A stretch of 64,000 nt of DNA from Paenibacillus tianjinensis (GCF_017086365.1 NZ_CP070969.1:930001-994000); one strand, 5' to 3'; shown: positions 34,134 to 43,025, counted from the stretch's first letter. Numbers and translations are program-made. The notes: generated by a model from the sequence alone, not told the origin.

Positions 34134-35122
34134 GCGAAAGCCTGCTTGAGGTTAAGAACCTCAAAAAGTATTATCCGATCAATAAAGGATTCTTCAATAA
34201 AACGCAGGGCTTCATCAAAGCTGTAGATGATATCTCGTTCTCGGTAAACAAAGGCGAAACCTTTGGTCTGGTAGGAGAGAGCGGCTGCGGTAAATCGACA
34301 ACCGGGCGTTCGCTGCTGCGGCTGATAGAGCCGACAGCAGGCGAAATCTGGTTTGAAGGGCAAGACATCACGAAGTTGTCGATGGAAGAAATGCGCAGGC
34401 GCCGCCGGGAAATGCAGATTGTGTTTCAGGATCCGTTCTCCTCACTTGATCCGCGAAATACGGTGCAGCGGATTCTGGAAGAGCCGATGATCGTTCACGG
34501 TGTAGGCGATGCTAAGCAGCGGAGGGCTGCCGTGGAGCGGCTGGCTGACGTTGTTGGTCTTGCCAAAGCGCATCTGCAGCGGTATCCGCATCAATTCTCA
34601 GGCGGACAACGCCAGCGGATCGGCATTGCCAGGGCACTGGCTCTGCAGCCAAAACTGATTATCGCCGACGAACCGGTGTCTGCACTGGATGTTTCCATCC
34701 AGTCACAGGTGATCAATCTGATGCAGGATTTACAGCAGGAATTCGGATTGACCTACATATTTATTGCCCATGATCTTAGCGTAGTGAAGCACATCTGCGA
34801 CCGGGTTGCTGTAATGTACCTGGGACGGATCGTGGAGGTTACGGATAAGCATAAGCTGTATGACGAACCACAGCATCCTTATACACAGGCACTGCTCTCG
34901 GCGGTTCCTGAACCGGATCCGGATATCCGCAAGGAGCGGGTAATTCTCCAGGGTGAAGTGCCGAGCCCGGCCAATGCACCGGTCGGTTGTGCTTTTAATA
35001 CCCGGTGTCCGCGGGTGATGGATGTATGCCGGAATGTAAGACCGCCGCTGCTTGAGACCGGAGCAGGTCATTTGACAGCCTGCCATCTCTATGACGGAGA
35101 ATCCAATGTCCGGCTGGCTTAG
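34130..35122 (+). CDS. Peptide ABC transporter ATPase, OppF/DppF type
   Basis: A 330-residue partner ATPase. It begins LLEVKNLKKYYPINKGFF as typical for OppF, with Walker [23 protein letters not shown], signature FSGGQRQR, Walker B LIIADEPVSALD and IFIAHDLSVVKHI. The C-terminal cysteine region (GCAFNTRCPRVMDVC) is present. It overlaps the upstream gene by four bases. The binding-protein and permease genes follow after a gap of 382 bases that contains repeat copy 4, an unusual break in such an operon. Confidence 0.92.
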   Translation: MSESLLEVKNLKKYYPINKGFFNKTQGFIKAVDDISFSVNKGETFGLVGESGCGKSTTGRSLLRLIEPTAGEIWFEGQDITKLSMEEMRRRRREMQIVFQDPFSSLDPRNTVQRILEEPMIVHGVGDAKQRRAAVERLADVVGLAKAHLQRYPHQFSGGQRQRIGIARALALQPKLIIADEPVSALDVSIQSQVINLMQDLQQEFGLTYIFIAHDLSVVKHICDRVAVMYLGRIVEVTDKHKLYDEPQHPYTQALLSAVPEPDPDIRKERVILQGEVPSPANAPVGCAFNTRCPRVMDVCRNVRPPLLETGAGHLTACHLYDGESNVRLA

Positions 35123-35504
35123 AGGACTAACAACCACATCAATATAAGATGAACGGTAGGTATGATTGGAGGCAAAAGCAGCGGAGGGGAAGTTTGGAAC
35201 TGTAGGAGCGAATGCGTCCGCCTTTAGGTTTGGATTTCTACCGCGAAATGCGGTTAAAATCGGGAAATCCAAACCTAACAGCGGCCGGAAGTCCAAACAT
35301 TCCCCGCAGCCTGCGTATGATGCCGGAAGGGTGAGGCTAGAGTTCAGTTTATACAGAAAACTCCACCAAGAATGATCCTTTGTATTCATCGTGAACGGTA
35401 ATGACCGTGAGTAAAGGAAGTGGATTTGGTATATGGCTGCACTTTGCTGCAGCTCCATATAAACGCTTTAATACATTCAATGATAGAAGGGAGCTTTTCT
35501 AGAG
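35123..35504 (+). other. 382-base gap inside the peptide transporter genes
   Basis: The gap contains structured repeat copy 4 (about 35177-35310) and then about 190 bases leading to the binding-protein gene, with AGAAGGGAG as its ribosome binding site. A separate promoter for the binding protein is likely but I could not locate it with confidence. Open frames in the gap cross the repeat and are not supported. Confidence 0.5.
35177..35310 (+). repeat. Structured intergenic repeat, copy 4 (best paired)
   Basis: This is the best-formed copy. Outer stem: GCGGAGGGGAAGTTTGGA (35180-35197) against TCCAAACATTCCCCGC (about 35292-35307), nearly continuous. Inner stem: TAGGTTTGGATTT against AAATCCAAACCTA, 13 perfect pairs. 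Apical hairpin: ACCGC-GAAAT-GCGGT, perfect. The side hairpin GGAGC-GAAT-GCGTCC and conserved CGCCTTT and ACAGCGGCCGGAAG are present. Compared with copy 2 the inner stem has changed on both sides while pairing is kept. Confidence 0.85.
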
Positions 35505-37175
35505 ATGAAGAAATGGAGTAGTCTTGCACTGGCAGTAACTCTTGGGGCTGTTTTGACACTAAGCGGCTGCGGAGGTAATAACAAAAATGCCGGCACAGAA
35601 GCAACTGCAGGTACCAATGCAGCGGCAACCACCGCACCGGAAAGCTCTCCGGATGCAGCAGCATCCACACAAGACACATTGATTCTGGGACGCGGCGGCG
35701 ACTCTGCCTCGCTGGACCCGGCCATCGTAACTGACGGCGAATCGCTTAAGATTGCCCATCAGGTATTTGATTCCCTGCTGGAATACAAGCCGGGAACTTC
35801 CGAAGTGCAGCCCTCGCTTGCTGACAGCTGGGAAGTTTCAGCAGACGGTCTGACCTATACCTTCAAGCTGCATCCGGGTGTAAAGTTCCATGACGGAACA
35901 GATTTTGATGCTGAGGCGGTTGTGTTCAACTTTACCCGCTGGAGTGATCCTGCAAGTGAGTTCAAATTCGAAGGCGATTCCTTTGATTACTACGATTCCA
36001 TGTTCGGTCCGGACGGCAGCCGTGTAATCAAAGAAGTGAAGGCTGTGGATGCCACAACCGTACAATTTACACTCAACCAGCCGCAGGCTCCGTTCCTGCA
36101 GAATATCGCAATGACCTCGTTCGGGATTGCCAGCCCTACCGCTATTAAAGAGAAGAAAGAGAACTTCAAGAATGAGCCTGTAGGTACCGGGCCGTTTGTC
36201 TTCACAGAATGGAAGCATAATGATTCCATTACGCTCGACAAGAACCCGAACTACTGGAAAGAAGGGCTTCCTAAGCTGAACAAGGTGATCGTCCGTTCGA
36301 TTCCTGACAACTCTGCACGCTTCAATGCGCTGCAGAATGGTGAAATCGACCTGATGGAAGATCTTAGTCCGGATGACCTGTCGACCCTTGAGGGCAACAC
36401 GGAGCTGCAGAAGATTGAGCGTCCGCCGTTCAATGTCGCTTACCTGGGCTTCAACTTTAACAAGAAACCTTTTGATAATGTAAAAGTAAGACAAGCGCTG
36501 AACTATGCTGTAAATAAACAGGCTATTATCGATGCTTTCTTCTCCGGCCAGGCTACTGCCGCTGTGAACCCTATGCCTCCGTCACTGTGGGGCTATAACG
36601 ATGCTGTGAAAGATTATGAATACGATCTGGACAAAGCAAAGGCACTGCTGGCTGAAGCCGGTTATCCTGATGGTCTTCCGGATACTGTAACCCTGTACGC
36701 TATGCCGGTATCCCGCCCTTATATGCCTGACGGCAAAAAGGTTGCGGAAGCCATTCAAGCTGACTGGGAGAAGATCGGTGTGAAAACCGTCATTGAATCT
36801 CCGGAATGGGCGACATACCTCGATGACACCAAAGCTGGTGAAAAAGATGATATCTACATGCTCGGCTGGACGGGTGATAATGGCGACCCGGATAACTTCC
36901 TGTACACGCTTCTCGACAAGGATGCTATTCCTGGTAACAACCGCAGCTTTTATGTAAATGAAGAACTGCACACTATTCTGATCAATGCCCAGAAGGAAAC
37001 AGATCAGGCTAAACGCTCCGATCTGTACAAACAGGCTCAGGAAATTATCAAAGCGGATGCGCCTTGGATTCCTCTCGTGCATACAACTCCGCTGCTGGCT
37101 GCCAAAGCCAATTTGAAAGGCTATGTTCCAGGTCCGACAGGTACGGAATATTACAGCGAAATTTACTTCGAATAG
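35505..37175 (+). CDS. Peptide-binding lipoprotein (SBP_bac_5 family)
   Basis: A 556-residue extracellular solute-binding lipoprotein of the ABC transporter encoded around it. The lipobox is TLSGC with Cys22, followed by an Ala/Thr/Gly/Asn-rich tether to about residue 60. The mature domain has the family pattern RGGDSASLDPAIVTDGES, LADSWEVSADGLTYTFKLHPGVKFHDG, FTLNQPQAPFLQNIA, GTGPFVFTEW and KVRQALNYAVNK. It resembles dipeptide/glutathione-type binding proteins in length and order. ATG 35505 lies after AGAAGGGAGC. A strong hairpin (37196-37222) follows the gene and probably keeps its mRNA in excess over the permease part. Confidence 0.9.
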   Translation: MKKWSSLALAVTLGAVLTLSGCGGNNKNAGTEATAGTNAAATTAPESSPDAAASTQDTLILGRGGDSASLDPAIVTDGESLKIAHQVFDSLLEYKPGTSEVQPSLADSWEVSADGLTYTFKLHPGVKFHDGTDFDAEAVVFNFTRWSDPASEFKFEGDSFDYYDSMFGPDGSRVIKEVKAVDATTVQFTLNQPQAPFLQNIAMTSFGIASPTAIKEKKENFKNEPVGTGPFVFTEWKHNDSITLDKNPNYWKEGLPKLNKVIVRSIPDNSARFNALQNGEIDLMEDLSPDDLSTLEGNTELQKIERPPFNVAYLGFNFNKKPFDNVKVRQALNYAVNKQAIIDAFFSGQATAAVNPMPPSLWGYNDAVKDYEYDLDKAKALLAEAGYPDGLPDTVTLYAMPVSRPYMPDGKKVAEAIQADWEKIGVKTVIESPEWATYLDDTKAGEKDDIYMLGWTGDNGDPDNFLYTLLDKDAIPGNNRSFYVNEELHTILINAQKETDQAKRSDLYKQAQEIIKADAPWIPLVHTTPLLAAKANLKGYVPGPTGTEYYSEIYFE

Positions 37176-37195
37176 TAGGATCCATCAGCATTTTC

Positions 37196-37222
37196 TTGCC
37201 GCCGCGCTTGTTGCGGCGGCAA
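37196..37222 (+). promoter_or_regulatory. Intercistronic hairpin after the binding-protein gene
   Basis: TTGCCGCCGC and GCGGCGGCAA form a perfect 10-pair GC-rich stem with a 7-base loop, without a T-run. Such hairpins downstream of binding-protein genes usually stabilise the upstream mRNA and lower expression of the permeases. Confidence 0.7.
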
Positions 37223-37255
37223 GTTATGTTGTGGATCGCTGGAAGGTGAGCCGAC

Positions 37256-38260
37256 TTGAACTCCTACCTATTAAAACGTGTTATGGTATTAATCCCGGTT
37301 CTGATCGGGATGACGATTATTGTATTCTCAATTATCCATGCCATTCCGGGTGATCCGGCAGAGACGATTCTCGGGCAAAAGGCAACTGAGCAGTCCAAAC
37401 AGGCGCTCCGTGAACAGCTCGGCCTCGATAAGCCGTGGCTGCAGCAGTATTTTAATTATATGGGAGACTTGCTGCAAGGTGATCTCGGGACTTCCATCCG
37501 TACTAAAACGCCGATTGCCGAAGAAATTATGCCTTATCTGGCAGCTACACTGGAGCTTACGGCGGCAAGTATGCTGTTCGCCACAATTGTAGGTGTTAAT
37601 GCGGGGATTCTAAGCGCTTGGCGGCAGAATTCATGGTTTGACTATACCGCGATGATCATTGCACTCATTGGTGTATCTATGCCGATCTTTTGGCTGGGGC
37701 TGATGGAGCAGCTGTTATTCGCACTGAAACTGCATTGGCTGCCTTCTATAGGAAGGATGGACCAGCGCAATCCGGTGGAGAGCATCACTAATCTCTATAT
37801 TATTGATACGATTATTGCTGGACAGTGGGGTCAGCTATGGACGGTTATTAAGCATTTAATCCTGCCAAGCATAGCGCTCGGCACCATTCCGATGGCGATC
37901 ATCGCCCGGATGACCCGTTCCAGTATGCTGGAGGTTATGAACTCCGACTATATCCGTACGGCTAAAGCTAAAGGAATGTCGCAATTCCTGGTCGTGTACA
38001 AGCATGCGCTGAAAAATGCCCTGATCCCAGTGTTAACGGTGGTGGGACTGCAGACAGGCGCTCTGCTCGGCGGTGCCGTTTTGACCGAGACGATTTTTGC
38101 TTGGCCTGGCGTGGGAAGGTATATATTTGAAGCGATAAGTGCCCGTGATTACCCGGTCATTCAGACCGGAATCCTGATTATTGCTTTTATTTTTGTCGTT
38201 ATTAACCTGCTAGTGGATCTGCTTTATGCGGCTGTTGATCCGCGCATTAACTACAAGTGA
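37256..38260 (+). CDS. Peptide ABC transporter permease, OppB/DppB type
   Basis: A 334-residue inner-membrane permease with about six helices. The N-terminus YLLKRVMVLIPVLIGMTIIV and HAIPGDPAE are typical of OppB/DppB, as are the DLGTSIRTKTPI periplasmic loop and the ATPase-coupling EAA loop (IARMTRSSMLEVMNSDYIRTAKAKGMS around residues 218-245, with ARAKGL-like RTAKAKG). The start is TTG 37256 after GGAAGGTGAG. It is coupled to the next permease, whose possible GTG start overlaps its stop. Confidence 0.9.
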   Translation: MNSYLLKRVMVLIPVLIGMTIIVFSIIHAIPGDPAETILGQKATEQSKQALREQLGLDKPWLQQYFNYMGDLLQGDLGTSIRTKTPIAEEIMPYLAATLELTAASMLFATIVGVNAGILSAWRQNSWFDYTAMIIALIGVSMPIFWLGLMEQLLFALKLHWLPSIGRMDQRNPVESITNLYIIDTIIAGQWGQLWTVIKHLILPSIALGTIPMAIIARMTRSSMLEVMNSDYIRTAKAKGMSQFLVVYKHALKNALIPVLTVVGLQTGALLGGAVLTETIFAWPGVGRYIFEAISARDYPVIQTGILIIAFIFVVINLLVDLLYAAVDPRINYK

Positions 38261-38271
38261 GGGGTGAACCG

Positions 38272-39165
38272 ATGGGACAGGTAACAATCAATGCAACACC
38301 CCCGAATGTACAGGCCGAAAAGGTTTCCGGACCTTGGCGCGATGCGTGGAAGGCTTTCCGCAAGAATAAGACGGCGATGCTCGGGCTTTGTATTATTGTG
38401 TTTTTTGTGTTGATAGCGCTGCTAGCGCCATTTATTGCACCTTATGGCTATAAGGAGCAGGAGCTGGTCAACCGGCTGAAGGCGCCTTCTGCTGATCATT
38501 GGTTCGGTACTGATGATCTGGGGAGAGACTTGTTCACCCGGATTCTATACGGCGCCCGCATTTCGCTGTGGGTGGGATTCTTCTCGGTCATCGGATCTAT
38601 CGCCGTAGGGACTTTTCTGGGGGTGCTGGCCGGTTTTTACGGCAAATGGATTGATATGCTCATATCCCGGATGTTTGATATACTGCTGGCGTTTCCGAGC
38701 ATTCTGCTGGCGATTGCGATTGTGGCCATTCTCGGGCCTTCACTGCAAAATGCGCTTTATGCAATTGCAATCGTTAATATTCCTACGTATGGACGGCTGG
38801 TGCGGGCGAAGGTCCTTTCCCTGAAATCGGAGGAATACATTACGGCAGCCCGGGCGATTGGCATGAAGAACTCGCGGATTCTGCTGACCCATATTCTGCC
38901 TAACAGTCTGACGCCTATTATAGTGCAGGGCACGCTCGGAATCGCTACTGCAATTATTGAGGCGGCTGCACTCGGCTTCCTGGGGCTTGGCGCCCAGCCG
39001 CCGGACCCTGAATGGGGGAAGATGCTTTCAGATTCCCGCCAGTTCATTCAGAAAGCGCCGTGGACGGTAATTTTTCCCGGACTGTCCATTATGCTGACTG
39101 TGCTGGGCTTCAACCTGATGGGGGACGGCCTGCGTGATGTGCTCGACCCGCGGATGAAAAATTAG
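38272..39165 (+). CDS. Peptide ABC transporter permease, OppC/DppC type
   Basis: A 297-residue permease with the extended N-terminal helix of the OppC group (WRDAWKAFRKNKTAMLGLCI), the conserved HWFGTDDLGRDLFTRILYGARISL, and the EAA coupling loop ITAARAIGMKNSRILLTHILPN. I prefer ATG 38272 because AGGGGTG lies six bases before it; GTG 38257, overlapping the OppB stop, would add five residues. A strong terminator follows at 39177, so the operon order is two ATPases, binding protein, two permeases. Confidence 0.9.
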   Translation: MGQVTINATPPNVQAEKVSGPWRDAWKAFRKNKTAMLGLCIIVFFVLIALLAPFIAPYGYKEQELVNRLKAPSADHWFGTDDLGRDLFTRILYGARISLWVGFFSVIGSIAVGTFLGVLAGFYGKWIDMLISRMFDILLAFPSILLAIAIVAILGPSLQNALYAIAIVNIPTYGRLVRAKVLSLKSEEYITAARAIGMKNSRILLTHILPNSLTPIIVQGTLGIATAIIEAAALGFLGLGAQPPDPEWGKMLSDSRQFIQKAPWTVIFPGLSIMLTVLGFNLMGDGLRDVLDPRMKN

Positions 39166-39176
39166 CAGCTGAGAAC

Positions 39177-39220
39177 AGCCCTTTAAGCGGCATGACGCTT
39201 AAAGGGCTTTATTTATTTTT
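39177..39220 (+). terminator. Intrinsic terminator of the peptide transporter operon
   Basis: AGCCCTTTAAGCG pairs perfectly with CGCTTAAAGGGCT around GCATGA, followed by TTATTTATTTTT. Confidence 0.9.
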
Positions 39221-39362
39221 CTAAGTATAATGTTTATAAATAATCAATCTATACTACATATAACTAAATATAAGTAAACATAATCAAACGTATAGTAAAA
39301 CAAAATGGGATATGCTAGAATATCACCTAAATATATAAGATGAGTGTACGGGAGGGATAGGG

Positions 39363-40145
39363 ATGTTCAAGAAATTAGCAGTAGGGGTTGTGTCTGTCTT
39401 GCTGGTTTCAGGCCTAGTGGCAGTGTTCGGAGGCCAGCTGGAGGCCGCTACGAAGAAGACGGAAATTATTGTATCGGCTGCAGCGAGTCTGCAGGACAGT
39501 CTGGATAAGATCGCTGTGCTCTATGAGAGGCAGCATCCCGATGTTGATCTTGTTTTCAACTACGGCGCTTCGGGCAACTTGCAGAAGCAAATTGAACAAG
39601 GCGCCCCAGCTGATCTGTTCTTCTCTGCCGGGGATAAGCAAATGAAGGCGCTAGTGGACGGCGGACTAATCTCTGTGAATAAGGAATTGCTGAAGAATGA
39701 GCTGGTACTGGTCGTGCCTTCCGATTCCAAAACCAGCATCACCACAATTACACAGCTTACAGATAAATCCTTTAAGAAGGTGGCTGTCGGCCAGCCGGAA
39801 TCAGTGCCTGCCGGCCAATATGCGCAGCAGTCATTGACTGCCAAGAAGGTATGGGATACAGTGCAAAGCAAACTGGTTTTTGCCAAGGATGTACGCCAAG
39901 TGCTCTCCTATGTAGAGACAAGAAATGCGGATGCCGGTTTTGTCTATAAGACGGATGCCCTGACTTCCGGGAAAGTAAAAATTGCTCTAACCGTAGGAGC
40001 CAATGTTCATAAGGCGATAAATTATCCGGTAGGAATCGTGAAAGACTCCGATCATCAGACAGAGGCTAAAGCATTTTACAATTACGTGCAGACCCAAGAA
40101 GCCGGCAGCATCTTCACCGGCTACGGATTTATATTAGCTAAATAA
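39363..40145 (+). CDS. modA: Molybdate-binding protein ModA
   Basis: A 260-residue exported binding protein for molybdate uptake. A signal peptide covers about residues 1-28; there is no lipobox Cys. The mature protein opens IIVSAAASLQDSLDKIA, matching the ModA phosphate-loop-like oxyanion site, then FNYGASGNLQKQIEQGAPAD with the Ser/Gly ligands, and ends with the DAGFVYKTDAL Tyr-containing site and AKAFYNYVQTQEAGSIFTGYGF. ATG 39363 has GGGAGGGATAGG upstream. The leader (39221-39362) is AT-rich; TAGAAT near 39315 is a weak -10 candidate. Confidence 0.92.
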   Translation: MFKKLAVGVVSVLLVSGLVAVFGGQLEAATKKTEIIVSAAASLQDSLDKIAVLYERQHPDVDLVFNYGASGNLQKQIEQGAPADLFFSAGDKQMKALVDGGLISVNKELLKNELVLVVPSDSKTSITTITQLTDKSFKKVAVGQPESVPAGQYAQQSLTAKKVWDTVQSKLVFAKDVRQVLSYVETRNADAGFVYKTDALTSGKVKIALTVGANVHKAINYPVGIVKDSDHQTEAKAFYNYVQTQEAGSIFTGYGFILAK

Positions 40146-40176
40146 TTCAGAATGAGGATAAGCGGGGTGTGAGCGG

Positions 40177-40839
40177 ATGGAGATGAACTGGACTGATTTT
40201 TTCGCCCCCGTCTGGCTTTCGGTCAAAATTTCTGTAATTACCAGTATTATCGTATTCATTCTGGCGACTTATGCGGGCAAGCTCATGGCGGGCCGGAAGT
40301 TTCCGGGACACAGTCTGATTGAGACTGTGCTGCTGCTGCCGCTTGTCCTGCCGCCTACTGTGGTGGGCTTCGTGCTTTTGGTGATTCTGGGGCGGCGGAG
40401 CTGGATTGGCAGGCTGTATGAGCAGTTTACGGAGCATACCGTCCTGTTCACCTGGGGGGCAGCTGTAATCGCTTCTGTAGTTGTAGCTTTTCCGCTCGTA
40501 TACAGAACCGTTAAAGCCGGTTTCGAAGGCGTAGAGAAGGATCTTGAAGATGCCGCCCGCGCCCAGGGGGCCAGTGAGTTTCAGGTTCTGCGCTACGTGA
40601 CGCTGCCGCTGGCCAGCCGCTCGCTGGCTGCGGGTTATGTGCTGGGCTTCGCCCGGGGGCTTGGAGAATTTGGCGCCACGATCATGGTGGCGGGGAACAT
40701 TCCCGGCCGCACCCAGACCGTACCTACCGCGATTTATGTAGCTGTTGACGGCGGAAATATGACGCTTGCCTGGATGTGGGTCTGCTCGATTATTGCCATT
40801 TCTGCTCTTATGCTCATGTTCGTCAACCGCCGTTCCTGA
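40177..40839 (+). CDS. modB: Molybdate ABC transporter permease ModB
   Basis: A 220-residue permease with five to six helices. The family pattern is complete: LPLVLPPTVVGFVLL, YRTVKAGFEGVEKDLEDAAR, the EAA coupling loop AARAQGASEFQVLRYVTLPLA and FARGLGEFGATIMVAGNIPG with the RTQTVPTAIY ending. ATG 40177 has AGCGGGGTGTGAGCGG upstream, 31 bases after modA. No modC ATPase follows; a bidirectional terminator closes the pair. The B. subtilis molybdate genes also lack an adjacent ATPase, so the ATPase is presumably borrowed from elsewhere. Confidence 0.92.
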   Translation: MEMNWTDFFAPVWLSVKISVITSIIVFILATYAGKLMAGRKFPGHSLIETVLLLPLVLPPTVVGFVLLVILGRRSWIGRLYEQFTEHTVLFTWGAAVIASVVVAFPLVYRTVKAGFEGVEKDLEDAARAQGASEFQVLRYVTLPLASRSLAAGYVLGFARGLGEFGATIMVAGNIPGRTQTVPTAIYVAVDGGNMTLAWMWVCSIIAISALMLMFVNRRS

Positions 40840-40852
40840 AGCTTAGAATGCC

Positions 40853-40897
40853 AAAAACTCCGGCTATGCCTGTGTAACCAGGTAAGCCGGAGTTTTT
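40853..40897. terminator. Bidirectional terminator between modB and the regulator gene
   Basis: AAAAACTCCGGCT pairs with AGCCGGAGTTTTT, with an inner CCTG/CAGG pairing. A-run before and T-run after serve both convergent genes. Confidence 0.9.
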
Positions 40898-40917
40898 GTG
40901 AGCAGCTTAACTCTCCT

Positions 40918-41934
40918 TTAACTCTCATAAATGATCCTGCCTGTATCAGAAAGATCATAGCTGTGGATGGAGCTGAGCTCGCTCTTAAAGGCAGAAGAAC
41001 GCAGAATATCTAGCACTGCACTGATCCACTGTTCATTCCCAGGCTTCTTGAGCATGACCAGATCGTAACGTTCCTTAATCAGTGGAATGAATTCAAGTCC
41101 ATCAACAATTTTGGCCGCCTTCTCGGTGCCGATGCCGACATCGGCTTCGCCGCGGGACACCCTTCCGGCAACAGCTAAATGGCTGTTCTCCTCGGTGTCA
41201 TATCCGGTTAGCTCTGCAGCGCGGATGCTGTGCAGGCGCAGCTGCTCGTCCAGCAGGACCCGTGCGCCGGAGCCGCGCTCCCGGTTAATCAGCTTCAGCT
41301 CCTTCTGCTGCAAATCCGACCAGCTCCGGATGTTCTTCGGGTTGCCCTTCTGTACATAGAACCCTGCACTGCGTGCCAGCAAATGGACGACGATATAAGA
41401 GGAACCGACCAGAAGCCTGCGGATATAAGGAAGGTTATATTCGCCTGTATCTCCATCCAGCAAATGAGTGCTGACGATGTCGGACTCGCCTTGATACATG
41501 GCGATCAGACTGTCCAGACTGCCTGCATAAGAACGGAGCGGGCGGGTGGACGGGAGGGTGCGTTCCAGATGGCTGGCCAGAATATCCAGTGACATGTCCT
41601 GTCCGGTTATGACAACATTCGTTCCCGCAGCTTTACTGGAATACCCCGCAGGCTGGGCGAGATGGAGCGGCACCGAGAATGTGGCTGGAGGCAGCACGAA
41701 TGGGGTGGCCAGCGGCAGAGTGGAGGATGCTGCTGGACTTCCCTGCAGGCCGGCGGCAGAGCTGCTTCGCGAGTTCTGCTTGTAGGCCTCAAGATCGGTA
41801 TGGTCCACCCGCATTTGCTTACCTACGCGGTAAGAGGGCAGCTCTCCTTTTTTGATCAGATCATAGACCTTTAACTTGGATATCTTCAACAACCGGGCAA
41901 TTTCCTCGGTAGTATAGGAAGTGTTCTCGGACAT
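40918..41934 (-). CDS. HTH regulator fused to a periplasmic-binding-protein-like domain (YvgK type)
   Basis: A 338-residue cytosolic protein. Residues 5-55 form an excisionase/MerR-like helix-turn-helix (YTTEEIARLLKISKLKVYDLIKKGELPSYRVGKQMRV spans about 6-43). An Ala/Ser/Pro-rich linker (about 55-95) leads to a PBP-like ligand domain of the type also seen in ModA-related regulators (about 105-335; VVITGQDMSLDILASHLER, GDTGEYNLPY, RERGSGARVLLDEQL, RGEADVGIGTEKAA). The B. subtilis yvgK gene beside the molybdate genes encodes a protein of this build, so a molybdate or molybdopterin-responsive regulator is likely. ATG 41934 is preceded by CTTTAGGAGGC on its strand. It converges with modAB. Confidence 0.8.
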   Translation of the reverse strand: MSENTSYTTEEIARLLKISKLKVYDLIKKGELPSYRVGKQMRVDHTDLEAYKQNSRSSSAAGLQGSPAASSTLPLATPFVLPPATFSVPLHLAQPAGYSSKAAGTNVVITGQDMSLDILASHLERTLPSTRPLRSYAGSLDSLIAMYQGESDIVSTHLLDGDTGEYNLPYIRRLLVGSSYIVVHLLARSAGFYVQKGNPKNIRSWSDLQQKELKLINRERGSGARVLLDEQLRLHSIRAAELTGYDTEENSHLAVAGRVSRGEADVGIGTEKAAKIVDGLEFIPLIKERYDLVMLKKPGNEQWISAVLDILRSSAFKSELSSIHSYDLSDTGRIIYES

Positions 41935-42056
41935 AGGGGAAAGCCTCCTAAAGGATGCACTGCTGCAGCGCTCAATATGTCTTGATGATAGCTCAAGACT
42001 ACCTTATTTTGATGACCCGCGCAATTAAAGAACCTTGAGGAGTCCGGTGAATTTGG

Positions 42057-42830
42057 CTAATAAGCCAGATGTCTTTTGTTTTCCGCTTTCTCGGTATTCG
42101 ACAGTCCGATCAGCTCGGAGACGGTAACGAAACGGAAACCCTGTTTCTCCAGTGCAGGCAAAATAATCTTGAGGGCCTCCCCTGTCTGTGATTGCCCGTG
42201 AACATAGTCGTGGAAGAGTACAATATCGCCGCTATGGGCGTTCTTGATGACTTTGTTAGAGATACTCCATACGCCTGGGCGGTTCCAGTCGAGCGTATCC
42301 TGATGCCAGGACCATAGTACCGGCTTCAGTCCCATGCGGTTGGAGACATTCACCAGAGTTTCGTCATACATCCCGCCCGGTGGTCTGAACAGACTGCTGT
42401 GCCGGCCCGAAATTTTTATAACCTCATTCTCTGTCAGCTCCAATTCCTTCATAACCTGCTCTGCGGAGATTGGTTTTTTGAAATAAACGTGATTGTACGT
42501 ATGATTAGCCAGCTCGTGACCTTCGTAGATTACGCGTCTGGCTATTTCAGGATAAGCCGCGATTTTTCTGCCGATGGCAAAGAAGGTGCATTTGGCGTTG
42601 TAATCATGCAGCACATTGAGAATTTGAGTGGTTTCCGTCGGATCTGGACCGTCGTCGAAGGTTAAGGCGATCACCTTTTGACTGGTTGGCACTTCCCAGA
42701 TCATATCCCCCTTCTGCTCGTAATAATAACGGTTTTTGACATCTGAACGGGCCAGCAGCGGGCTTGAGCAGCTGAGAAGAAGTATCAGAGCAGTGAGTAT
42801 TACGACGGAAATACGGCAGCTTGTTTTCAT
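42057..42830 (-). CDS. Polysaccharide deacetylase (NodB family)
   Basis: A 257-residue exported CE4 enzyme that removes N-acetyl or O-acetyl groups from cell-wall or extracellular polysaccharide. A signal peptide (residues 1-27) has an imperfect lipobox around Cys21 (LLSC), so it may be a lipoprotein. Metal and catalytic motifs: TFDDGPD (57-63, Asp59/Asp60), HTYNH (110-114), RPPGG (about 152-156), DTLDW and LFHD with the C-terminal catalytic His. ATG 42830 is preceded by GAGATACCC on its strand, a weak site. Single gene, likely peptidoglycan or chitin-type deacetylation. Confidence 0.88.
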   Translation of the reverse strand: MKTSCRISVVILTALILLLSCSSPLLARSDVKNRYYYEQKGDMIWEVPTSQKVIALTFDDGPDPTETTQILNVLHDYNAKCTFFAIGRKIAAYPEIARRVIYEGHELANHTYNHVYFKKPISAEQVMKELELTENEVIKISGRHSSLFRPPGGMYDETLVNVSNRMGLKPVLWSWHQDTLDWNRPGVWSISNKVIKNAHSGDIVLFHDYVHGQSQTGEALKIILPALEKQGFRFVTVSELIGLSNTEKAENKRHLAY

Positions 42831-43025
42831 GGGTATCTCAGTTCACTCCATACCGGACCCGCCTAAGGAGAAACGGGCTGTTTTTACTTTAGAATGCACC
42901 ATGTCTGCCGAGAAATATTCACTTTGTACCGGAAGGAATGTATATTTCTATTTTTGAGTGAAAGTTTTACGGGAAATGACTTATAATGTAGTACTAAATA
43001 CAGAAACAGGATAGGGGCAGCGGAT

